From NCBI RefSeq assembly GCF_026151205.1, contig NC_087079.1:10344635-10408634 (forward strand): a stretch of 64,000 nt of DNA, read 5' to 3'. Every line of letters begins with the position of its first letter. Positions within the stretch are counted from its first letter, which is position 1. This stretch comes from Bolinopsis microptera. Taxonomy: Eukaryota > Ctenophora > Tentaculata > Lobata > Bolinopsidae. Position numbers and translations under genes: made by a program. Positions 24,601-36,600 of the stretch are shown here, in pieces. The notes below the pieces were generated by a model. It ran no database searches, was not told the DNA's origin, and saw only the letters and a program-made list of their open reading frames with translations.

Positions 24601-27600
24601 CCTCCCCAGTCCTCCTCCTCCTCCTGAGTCCTCCTCCTGGGTCCTCCTCCTGGGTCCTCCTCCTCCTCTTCATCCTCCTCCTCTTCCTCCTCAGTCCTCA
24701 GTCCTCCTCATCAGTCCTCAACAGTCCTCCTCCTCCCCAGTCCTCCTCCTCCTCCTGAGTCCTCCTCCTGGGTCCTCCTCCTCCTCTTCATCCTCCTCCT
24801 CTTCCTCCTCGGTCCTCAGTCCTCCTCCTCCTGGGTCCTCCTCCTCATCCTTCTCATCAGTCCTCCTCCTCCCCAGTCCTCTCCCAGTCCCCCTCCTTCT
24901 CCTCCTCCTATTCAGTCCTCCTCCTCCTCCTCCTCCTCAGTTCTCCTCAGTCCTCCTTCTCATTTCTCCTAAGTCCTCCTCCTGAGTCCTCCTCCTCTTC
25001 CTTCTGAGTCCTCCTCCTGAGTCCTCCTCCTCCTCCCTCTCAGTCATCCTCCTCAGTCATCCTCCTCAGCCATCCTCCTCAGCCATCCTCCTCAGTACTC
25101 CTCAGTCCTCCTCCTTCTCAGTCATCGTCAGTCCTCCTCCTCAGTCCTCCTCAGTCCTCCTCCTCCTCCTGGGTCCTCCTCCTCCTCCTCCTGGGTCCTC
25201 CTGGGTCTTCCTGATCCTCCCCAGTCCTCTTCCTCCTCCCCTCCTCAGTCCTCCTCCTACTCTTCCTCCTCGTCCTCAGTCCTCCTCATCAGTCCTCAAC
25301 AGTTCTCCTCCTCCCCAGTCCTCCTCCTCCTCCTGGGGCCTTTTCCTGGGTCCTCCTCCTGGGTCCTCCTCCTCCTGGGTCCTCCTGGGTCCTCCTTCTC
25401 CTCCTCAGTCCTTCTCCTCCTGCTCCTCAGTCCTCTTCCTCCTCTTCCTCCTCCTCCTCCCTCTCAGTCATCCTCCTCAGCCATCCTCCTCAGCCATCCT
25501 CCTCAGTCCTCCTCCTTCTCAGTCCTCCTGAGTCCTCCTCCTGAGTCCTCCTCCTCCTCAGTCATTCTCCTCAGTTCTCCTCCTCCTCCTCCTAGGTCCT
25601 CCTTCTGGGTCCTCCTCCTCCTCCTCCTCCTGGGTCTTCCTGATCCTTCTCCTCCCTCTCAGTCATCCTCCTCAGTCATCCTCCTCAGTCATCCTCCTCA
25701 GCCATCCTCCTCAGCCATCCTTCTCAGCCATCCTCCTCAGTACTCTTCAGTACTCTTCAGTACTCTTCAGTCCTCAAAATGTTTGTCCGCTAATGTCCAC
25801 CAATGTCTGCTAATGTCCACCAATGTCCATCCAAGTCCGCCAATGTCCGTCCGGGTCCGCCAATGTCCGTCCGAGTCCGCCAATGTCCGTCCGAGTCCGC
25901 CAATGTCCGTCCGAGTCCGCCAATGTCCGTCCGTGTCCGCCAATGTCCCAAAAAACACGTCCGTTGTCTCATAGAATCCAAAAAGGACAGGACATAGGCG
26001 GACATAGACGGACATGACACCCCCCCCATTAGCGGTTAAAACAAAATATGTCCTGGCTCAGAAGTATCTATCTAAGTTATCTGGAGACGAAGCTAATAAG
26101 AAACTTAACACTAACAGTATGCAGCAATTATCAAATGCAACTGTGATATAACTTTTATCAGAATCATGGCTAGGTCAAATTATCTCAACCAAAAATTGGT
26201 TGTCATGCAAAATTAAAGATTGTTCACGTTAATTTGAATATTGTTTTATTTCCACATAGTTAAGTGGTTTAGTGTCTCTTACTCATGTCAGATAATCATA
26301 TCAGTCTCATACAGTAGAACTATGTTTCGTAGCGACTGGTCCTGTAAATCTGCAGAGAGAAATGTTTAGAATAACATTCTTTACCTCTTTCGAAACCATT
26401 GAAATGCACTCAGAAAATGTGTTTAAACCTGAGCTAAATTAAGATGTTTGCTTAGCTAAACAGTATAAAGTTCCATACATACCTAGAATCATTCTGCAGT
26501 ACAGGTACAATGATGTTTCTGCAGGTGAGCAATCAAACCATCATCCATAACGTGTCCTTCAAACTCAGCTAGGAGCTCCCATCTTCCCCTCAAATCTTTA
26601 ATGAGATCAGTTGTAACTTCCTGAAATACCCCTGTTAAATGGCGCTTGATCTTATTCATCTGAACGACTCTCTACAGATCTGTTAGTCAGAATATAAATA
26701 GATTCTTTAATATCCAATTAAAAAACAGTATATAAGATCATGGTACGTTAAAATAACGTGCTTTAAAACACCCGATCCAATTACTTGAACTGCCAAACTT
26801 TAACCTCAGTCTTCAAGTTCTTACATTATCAAAGAAATCAGAAGACCGAAGGATGGCCCAGCGGTTATCGCAACCATCAGTTTCCTCCTTCTCAGTAGTT
26901 GTTGGTGTCTCGGCCTCGGTACCACAGTGATGTTTAATGAGGTGAGCTATAAGGGCCTCGTCTATTTGATGTCCAATAAACTCGGCAAGCAGTTCCCATA
27001 TGTCCCTCAAGTCTTGTAGTAGTTCCGTTTCGATTTTCTAAAATGATGTGACTATACATAATTAAGTTAATATATAAGATCTTAACTTACAATCGTTGTC
27101 ACGAACTATTGTTGTTAATATTTAAATAAAATAAAAGAAGTTTTCTAAAATAACTGTAAAAGAATTAAAGACCCTGTCACGACGTTCCTTAAATGTTATC
27201 CTCACCTGGTTATAGAAATCAGGTAGACGTAGAACTGCCCAGCGGTTGTTGCAGCCCCCCTCAGACTCTTCTGTTGGTTCAGCAGCAGTTGGTTTGGCAG
27301 TAGTTGGTTCAGCAGTAGTTGGTTTGGCAGTAGTTGGTTTGGCAGTGTGTGTGGGCAGGACAAGTCAAGCTTAACTTTGCAATATTATCATGTTTTTCTG
27401 TATCGTCCGATAGTAGTGTATCCCACGAGAGATGGATGTCATCTTTTAGTGATTCTTCATAGCTGGAACAGATCCCCGACTTGTACATCTCAGCTACCTC
27501 TTGGTTGGTCAGTTCTCGTTTCAGGATATTAAGTTTTGTCATTTCACCTCCGAATGAGCCAGATTGCCGAAAGAATGTCTCCATATTGTAGGTTCTATGA

Positions 27601-30600
27601 TGTTGTCCGAAGACAAGACAACCGGTTGTTGAGAATTTCCGGCCAGAGCTCCAGAGGGTGTGGTGGCAGTCCCTATCTGCACGCCATCATAATATAGTGT
27701 CTTTTTGCCGCTGCTATATGCCCAAGTAAGACAAACATGGTACCACTGTGAATGTACTTGGGTCTGGCTGTGCGGAGTGTTGCTATACATGAGATAACTA
27801 TAGACAAGGTTATCAGAGAGAATTATCTCATCAGATAGTCCCTCAGTGTTGTAGTGTATCCACATTCCATTACGAGATGTGGGACTGAGTTGTTTGATCC
27901 AGGAGCAGATCGACAGCTCCTCCTCCAGGGGTGACATATCTGGGGCTATCATAATGTAGCTTGAGCGATCGTCTCCAAACTTTAGAGCAATATGAGGTTT
28001 ATCACCGAGCACAGACGTCAGGAAGGGAAGCAAGAGGAGCAGGATATTGTACGCAAACATTTTGTTGGTTCTTGGCGGACGGTGGTGGTTACTTGTATCG
28101 GTCAGGAAGATTTCAGACTTGCTTCCTTGAGAATTTGCTGTCGTTATAATATTTCTTAAGATATTTTCTCTGTCCGGAATAATTTTATCATGTGATAATG
28201 TGATGTGTGAGTTACTTATAATCATTACCCTCTCACTATGACCATTGTCCACATTTACCCCCGAAATCATGTCCTTGACGTCAATAAGTGAATTTTACCA
28301 TGAAAACAGTGATATTATCAACATCAAAAAAGTGCAAAGACTATTTGATGTCATCGAGTAGTTAAATCAACAATTGCAAAAAGATCATGATGAAAGCGTT
28401 CCAGATCAGCTACATTCCATGTCTTACTCTTAGTTTAAATCTATGTATCATTTTGGTAATCACGAAAGAGCATAAAATTTAAGGTTAAATTTTCCTAAAA
28501 TTGTTCTAGCAATAGTCCTGGTTTGGTCCCGACCTGATTGCCGAATTTTTACCGTTACCAGGACTTCAAAAATAGTAGCTGAACAAGCAATTAGTGGGTG
28601 TTCCGTGTTGGTGCAAGCTAGATAGAGCAGGAAGCAGCATTTAGAGGTTGCTAGAAATAACAGGTTTCCAATTCCTTAATGACCTGGAAATTGTTGGATG
28701 CAGCGGAGGCAGCCGGAAAGAGCCAGAATAAAATGTTGCTGATGGTTGCTAAACTGGGCAAGAGGTAGCCTACTAGCCTAAGCTAAGGTTGCTAGAAATA
28801 CAGAAGTCGGAAGAACCGAAGTAGGCGAACACAGCTGGAATTGGTGGTTTCTGCCTGCAGATGGTAGCTGGAGAGAGCAGGAAGTAGTAATTAGAGGTTG
28901 CTAGAAAAATTAAAGCAATGATGTTAAATACGTTTCGTACCCTACAAACGTACGGCGAAAACGAATACGTATTCCTCAAGGGTGAACGATGTACTTCGAA
29001 ATCGAATATGGGATATATATTTTTTACATATTTTTCATTAAAACGCTTAGGAAAGCTTCTGCAAGTACAAAGTAGACATTGTTACGTAGGAACTGTGCTG
29101 ATTATACGAGTTAACGTCCCACGAGTGACAAATAATTTAGTAACCGGGTAATGGTTACTCGAAAGTGATGCCTTCCTCTGATTCTCCTTGATATTTATAA
29201 ACGCAGTAAACAGGTTAGCATCAGATGACTGTATTCCGAGTTTTGTATTGATGTGATGCAGATACGGGCACTTATCTACTCACAAACATGTTTCAACCTA
29301 CCAGGCAATGCAATATTGTCTCCTTATTTGGATGTAAAAAACCGATACACGAGAATTCCGGCTCTATAGTTGAAGCTTCATTTTTACTTCTTGACTCTGC
29401 ACGTGTCTTACCAAGATATTGTACGGCGGAATATTGTAAGTTACTATTTCTATATTACACTAATGAGTAATGTAGAAGTGTTTCACAGTGAAAAGCATAA
29501 ACTGTGTTTAGAGAATGTCCACATAATTTTACACGATGAAGTGTTATTATTATTATAATTATTATCATATTGATATTTCAATGTAATTAAGTTTGTATCT
29601 TGTTTTTATAAAGTAATGTGAAACGAAATATGAAACATATCATATAATAATATGTCATTTCTATGACGTAATGATGAATATAATGTTCGAAATTTTTAAA
29701 TTAGACACAATGTTCCACCCAGGGCTCCTATTCCGTGCGCGCATAATATTTTTGCTTTCAGCAAAAATAAAATCAAGAAAAATATCATGTCTCTTTATCA
29801 GGAGAGTTCGGATGTTCCAGAAAGTATAAGTTGTGGCACAAAAGCAGGGAATAAAGCATGTAGCCACAAGAACTGTAGATACTACATTATATAATACACA
29901 GATTCCACACTTACATAACACGACAAATACGTTACTTTGTCTTTTATTTTATCAATAAATTAAGAAACGTTATAATTACGTCAGCCTCCCTACAATTCGA
30001 GTCAAACAGTAATCCCACGGTAGAAACCAATTAGAATTTAGAAGCTTTATCAATTAAGAAGGGTTTGAAATTATAACATTGGTACTACTATAATAGTACT
30101 ATCATGCAATCGTGTATACTACATACTACATACTACGTACTACGTACTACATACTACATACTACATACTACATACTACATACTACATACTACATACTACA
30201 TAATACATACTATTATAACCGTTGTATTAATTGTGCATGATTACATGATAGTAGTACTACACGTCATCATGTAGTGCTTTATTGTAGTACTCACACATAC
30301 TATATTATAGCTGTCTGCTTAAAACCAGGAACTACGAACAGTATGTTAATTGTGTAACGACTCATAAATACACACTATAGCTTTAACTTACAGAGCCGTT
30401 TCTCTGTGAGTAGACTCGACTCTACACTCTACACTCTACACTCTACACTCTACACTCTACACTCTACACTCTACACTCTACACTCTACACTCTACACTCT
30501 ACACTCTACACTCTACACTCTACACTCACTGAGTTACTGCTGGGTGGTATTATAATAGGTACAGTGGTTATTGTTCTGTCTACTAAATGTAAACATGATA

Positions 30601-33600
30601 ACAACCTCATTGCTTATCTAATAACTTGTTTTTCGATTTTAGAGCTAAGCAGTTACATTCACAATGTACACTCAGAACGTCATATTGAGAGTTCTTTCGG
30701 AAAAAAAGTCTGAGGTCATGGTTTTTAATTCTCCAAGTATGAAACACCAAGTAACGCGAACGAATTTTAAATTTAGGAAAAGCATAATCATAAAACATTC
30801 AGAAGCAGCATAAGCTATTTTAAAATCAAGTTATGCCTTTAGAACAACGAATGCAGACTACAGACCATTACTTTTGGCTCTAATTCTCAAGACTAATATT
30901 ACCACTACTATTATTACTTATACTACTAAACCTGATCAATACTTGCATTAACACTATATTTACACTATATTTACACTATATTTACACTATGTTTACACTA
31001 TATTTACACTATATTTACACTATATTTACACTATATTTACACTATATATTTACACTATATATTTACACTATATTTACACTATATTTACACCATATTTACA
31101 CTATATTTACACTATATTTACACTATATTTACACTATATATTTACACTATATTTACACTATATTTACACTATATTTACACTTTATTTACACTTTATTTAC
31201 ACTATATATTTGCACTATATTTACACTATATTTACACTATATTTACACTATATTTACACTATATTTACACTATATTTACACTATATATTTGCACTATATT
31301 GACACTATATTTGCACTATATTTGCACTATATTTACACTATATTTACACTATATTTACACTATATTTACACTATATTTACACTATATTTACACTATATTT
31401 ACACTATATTTACACTATATTTACACTATATTTACGAACGGACGGCCTGATTAGAGACTGACTGACCACTAACTTCAGCTTCTGTCCCCGACAAATGATC
31501 AGGAAACATTACAGGCTTCAGTAAAACGAATGGTGTCCGAGAAATCAATTCAACAGGCTGTATCTGAGAAGGAGAAAAAACTCGAGGTGAGATATTGTCA
31601 ATTGATTTTAAAGCGAAAATTTGATAAAATCTACTTTAAAATTTGATTTCATAGAGTTTCATCTATGTTTTTCAACATGAAACTAATCTTACCAAAACAT
31701 GCTTGCAATTTTTGCACATTCTTGCAATTTTATCAGGTAGTAATTGAAGACCCAAAAAGTAAAGAAAAGGAAGGTCCACAGGAGATGGTAAGCTTCCTTG
31801 AGATAATGCAGGAGAACAATGCGTACGAGAACGCGTGTATCGTCGTGGGTATGCCAGCTTTTCATATTTTATCTGAATTCTCATTGGAAACCTTAAATGT
31901 CAGATGAAGATTCGTTTGATGTGTCACATGATGCACGTATGTTTTATGCTACACCTTGTTATTAAAAGTTCTGATATTTTAAAGATGTCATCAAATAAAT
32001 GATGGTTAAATTCTAACTGGATGGTTTTCCTTAGGTGCTTTTGGTGCTGCCGCTAACGGTGCAACCATGCCAGTCTTCGCAGTCCTCTTCGCGGAAGTTA
32101 TTCAGGTTAACATTATCTTTTTACATTTCTTAATTTCTACTGTTTGTTAAACGTTTATTCTAGATTATAGATATTATCAGTTTCCCCTTGGCCGAGTTAT
32201 CGCACCGGGTCTGGATCTAATTAGTCTAGTGAATCAAGCCAGATTGAATAATCGATCATTGAATTTACCTGCAACGTAGATTGAAAGAAGTGCGACTACA
32301 CCCCACGCTATGATATTCTAATGGATGTTACGCTTTATATTAAAATATTAGCGACAAGATAAACACTATTTTTGGACGTGAGGAGAGTTAGTACTCGGAG
32401 TCCTCACTCTCGGAGTCCTGGACTCCTCAAACTACATTATATTAGTATTTAAACTATGGGGTACATTATATCCTAACATTTAACCTCTCAGGCCCTGGCT
32501 TTAGTGTTGCCGGATCCACTTGACCCGGACAAAGAACCTGACTACAGCAAAACCAACGAGTGGTCTTTATTCTTTGTAATTGTCGGCCTTGTCGCTGGTC
32601 TTGCCAACTTTTTACAGGTATGTAGGATTTTGTATGTACTATCTCAGTTTCAAATCTTTTGATTACAGTTTAAAGGAATATGTTCAAGTTCTTTATGTAA
32701 CTTCTGTGTTTTCAGATAAGTTCGGCAACAAAAATAAAACAAATTATTACGTTTCTGAATCTGGAAATTATCGTTAATATGACAACCTTAACCCTTATGA
32801 ATGTGATTCTAAAACTGTGCACCATTATTCAGATTCATTTCATGAGCCTCAGTGGTTTAAGCTTCACAACGAGAATGCGACGGAAAGCTTTCAAAGCTCT
32901 GCTCCGAAAGGTAGGTTCCTTTGTGAAAACCTTTTTCACGGCGGAAGAACTTGACACGTGCTATTTTGAAATACCCGAGAAATTAGAAAATTCTCAAAAT
33001 TTAAATAAGTTTAATCAAAGTATCGTGCGGTTATAATAAAAAAGCATCCAATTCCCTTGAATCAAATTTGAAGTTTTGTGCGGATATGATATAAACGCCT
33101 CTATTTTCCAGAACATGGGCTTCTTTGACCTACCAGAGAACTCGATTGGAGCACTTACTACTCGCTTATCAGAAGATGCGGCTGCTATCAAAGGGGCTAC
33201 TGGTTTGTTTTCTAGTTAATACATTCAGCTAGTTACCAGGCTTGTTGCTTATAAACAAGCTTTTATTTAGATGAATTGCGGTTTACGGTTTATACCAGGA
33301 GAAATCGGGTCCTGTTCTGCACCGGATCGTTTTGGTCGGGCACGGAAAAGCCTGATCTGGTCAGTGGTCGGCTAGTTCAAATTCTTTAAATTTCCCTCAG
33401 GAGTTAGGATTGGTACGATATTACAAAACTTAGTTGGATTGGGAGTTGGTATTGGGATAGCCTTCTCTGCAAGTTGGCGTCTTTCTTTGCTCACTCTCGC
33501 TTGCATACCTTTCGTAGCTGCTGCAGGTAATAATTGTATATCATCTTCATTATTGTAAAGTCATTTATCATTCATCCCAGGGAAATTTTCCCAACAAATG

Positions 33601-36600
33601 GATAACAAAAGGCACTGACCCTGGCCCCTCCCCTCCACATTACTTTGTTTTTCCAGGGAGTGTCCAAATGATGCAACTGGCTGGAACTATGAAAACCATG
33701 ACAAGGCTTTACGAACAAGCTGGCCAAGTTGCTGCTGAAGCTGTCGAAAACATGAGGACTGTTTCTTCGCTGTGTATCGAGCGACTGTTCTTAAAGAAAT
33801 ACGCTGCCTCCCTTAAACAACCTTCCCAGTAAGTTTGGATAACTTAAATTCTATTTCATGTCAGTTCTGTATAATGTTACTTTTCAAAAAGAAGATATTT
33901 CATACATTCCGATTGCCAAATAATAAGAATTGCAAATCTCAGGAAGTTTAAGAAGCAAGCCCATTTGACAGGAATATCCATGGGGCTGGCTGAAGCGGTC
34001 ATATTTTTCACCTATGCTGCTGTATTTACGTATGGCAACTATCTCATGAATCTACCAGAGGGACACAGTGGTAAACTGACTTTTACTCAGCTCATGAAGT
34101 AAGCCTTATGTTCATAATTAGGTCTGTTCAATTAACATGCATGTATTTATTGTATTTCTGTTTTTTTTAATTAAATACTTTTCAAATTTTACAGTGATAT
34201 GATGTTGGGAGTATAAAGGTATAAGGTAGATAGAGAACAAAAAAATATATATGGGGAGCAAAGAGATAATTAGGCTAGACTGTTCTTTCACTATCCAATA
34301 AACATTTCCATAGATGCTTAGTGACCTCAGATTTGAAAAGACTAGTAGACACAATCTGTCACAATTCTGACTTAACTTAGGTAAAATTGATGACACAATA
34401 GACAGACTGTCGGCCAAATTGCAAGTGAACTGTCCTATTCAAGTATGAGTCTGATACACTTTAAACAAAATGCCGTGAATAATGGAAAATACTTCTTACA
34501 GGGTATTTTCTGGGATAGTCTTCTCAGCCATGACAATTGGTCAGACAATGTCATTGTTACCGGACTACGGAAAGGCGAAAGCAAGTGCTTTCAAGCTTTT
34601 CAAACTCATAAGAGAACCTCCCATAATCGACGCCTACACCGATAAAGGAAAGAAGGTGAGAAGTTTATTAGACTTTGGTTGAATCTGAAAAGTATGTATT
34701 CAGGTATTCAGGGGAACCTTCGAGATGTTCTAGTAGTTCTAGATGTTCTAGATGTTCTAGATGTTCTAGATGTTCTAGATGTTCTAGATGTTCTTTTAAC
34801 GGATTATGATGTAAACAATAAATTAGTCCATTGGAGAATTCAGAATGGAGATGCTCCCCTTACGAGGGGCTTTCAATAAATATTTGTGGCAAATTTATGG
34901 CATGCTTGCCAATGATATTAGAACGTAAAGTAACCCATCTTGGGATGTTTTAGGCTTAGCTTTTACTAAAATTGTGGCATAGCTTGCTCCTATTTGTGAC
35001 ACCTTCATAACAACTACTGTTACTTACTTGGGTTACTTGGGTTGGGATCCGAGCTAGAGTGCTACCAGGCCAAGAATGTCTTGCATCTCCACCGCCATGT
35101 AGTAGCGTGTCAGAGACACGTGCCACCGGCCCACTCCAGCATTGAGTTCCTGTTCTGTCCAGTGTACCCAGGTGTTGGTGGAGTGTCAGGGAATTCATTG
35201 AGGAAAGCATCAAGAGCGGGTTTGAAAGTGGTCAAGGTCAGGAGGGACTTGATGGCGGGAGGGACCACGTTGTACAGTGCAGAGGCTCTAGAGGCAAAGG
35301 AGTTGAACCTCAGGTTATTGACACTTGTGTACTTGGAGGACCCTAGTGGTCGTATACACGTAGTTCCGTATCGTGAGGTCTCGCGGAAGTTGATGTTCGT
35401 GCTGTTTGGAGCGAGATTGTTATAGATCTTCCAAACTAGGATGATAGTGTATCTCTCACGCCGCCTTTGAAGGGAGTACATAGACAGGCGACGGAGGCGT
35501 TCCCAGTAGTTGAGATTTCCAAGACCCTGGATTTTAGCAGTGAAGGATCGTTGAACTGCTTCGAGTTTAATAATTTCGCACTGCATGTGAGGAGACCACA
35601 GAGGACAGCAGTATTCAAGATGAGATCGTACGTAGGACTTGTACAGGAGCATCATGGTCGCTACATCCCTGGAGATGAAGGTGCGTAGCACCCAACTAGC
35701 CATGTTTCTGGCTTTGGCAGACTTCATCGCTATGTGAGTGCGCCAGTTGAGGTCTGGGTCGATATAGACACCCAGGTCCTTCACGTGGTCAGAGCCCTTA
35801 AGAGTCTCTCCAGATGGTAAGATGTAGGGCTGCTTCAAGTCCGGTAGTTTGCCGTGTTGTAGAAGCTGGAACTTTTCCTCGTTAAGCTCCATGTTGTTAG
35901 CATCAGCCCAATTCACAACCGAGAGAAGATCTTCTTGGAGAAGGATGCGATCGATATGGGAAGATATATCTTTGTGGAGCTTCGAGTCATCTGCAAACAC
36001 TGTAATAATTGTATACCAAAAATATACACTGAATCAATCTAAAATGTTCAGATATACAGCAGGGTGTCATAATTATTGGCGCGTAGACAATTTTGCGTAA
36101 AATTTTAGCTTACCCAAGCTTTTAGAAACGATCATTACTTGACTTCTGAGGGTCAGTTTCCTATGGAGTCTTGATCATCCGAGAGATAACCCTTCATACT
36201 ACAGTTCAGTTTAAAAACGAAGTCCGAAAGAAGTTAAATTACGTCGATAATCACGACGAAAGAGAAAAATTTGGATTATTGGACTTGAAGCCTTCGGCTG
36301 CTTCCCCTGAATTCCGGGATGAGTCCGCCTGATATTTTATTGCGTCAGTTAGAGGAGAAAGAGAGCTTTGATAAAATCTATAGTTTTCTATATGTTTCGC
36401 TATCGCCTGAAGAGCTGTGCACTTTAGTCTAAAGAATAATTTCAGAAAAATTTCACCGAAAAAAAAATACACAAAAATCCCTTATTACTCCTTCGTAAAT
36501 CTAACCAAGTATGGAATTGACCCTTTGAATAACGGCCTAAATTACGGGTTTTGAGGTACATCAACACAAAATTCTGAAATTAAGAAAAATTTCAGACGAT

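Larger units (their letters stand above)
24003..26027. mobile_element. Inverted-repeat element with G8 ends, about 2.03 kb, filled with a pyrimidine tract
   Basis: The left end reads GGGGGGGGTGTCACGTCCG and the right end is its reverse complement with one change, giving an inverted repeat of about 30 bp bounded by eight G or C. Flanks share ATTAGC (23997-24002 and 26028-26033), extendable to ATTAGCGG, a 6-8 bp target duplication. Inside each end sits the same hairpin-forming segment of about 40 bp with TCATAGAATCCAAAAAGGAC (24036 and 25968, same orientation). There are 10-bp repeats on the left, about 20-bp repeats on the right and 1.4 kb of C/T-only sequence in the centre. No transposase is present. 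Superfamily not determined. Confidence 0.68.
28061..31502. other. Intron 14, right part: no gene; several microsatellites
   Basis: Upstream flank of the nested gene, whose promoter should lie just right of 28060. A block of about 35 bp around GAGGTTGCTAGAAA occurs near 28629 and again near 28879. Microsatellites are listed separately. No coding sequence recognised. Confidence 0.5.

Noticed and set aside
24440-24730. Minus-strand CTGATGAG, part of the hammerhead ribozyme core
   Set aside because: No matching CGAAA and helices at the required spacing; it results from the TCATCAG unit of the pyrimidine repeat.
24170-24985. Plus-strand open frame of 271 codons, rich in Ser, Pro and Leu
   Set aside because: It is a translation of the CT-rich minisatellite; absence of stops follows from the pyrimidine-only composition.
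28061-28270. Upstream in-frame extension of the pentraxin-like gene to 28270
   Set aside because: A signal peptide begins at the ATG at 28060; the extension is polar and would bury it.
30989-31450. Plus-strand open frame of 153 codons rich in Tyr, Leu, Thr, His and Ile
   Set aside because: It is the 11-bp TATATTTACAC repeat read in frame; no splice or homology support.
35042-35425. Plus-strand frame of 127 codons
   Set aside because: Antisense to the clear LINE RT frame; shadow.
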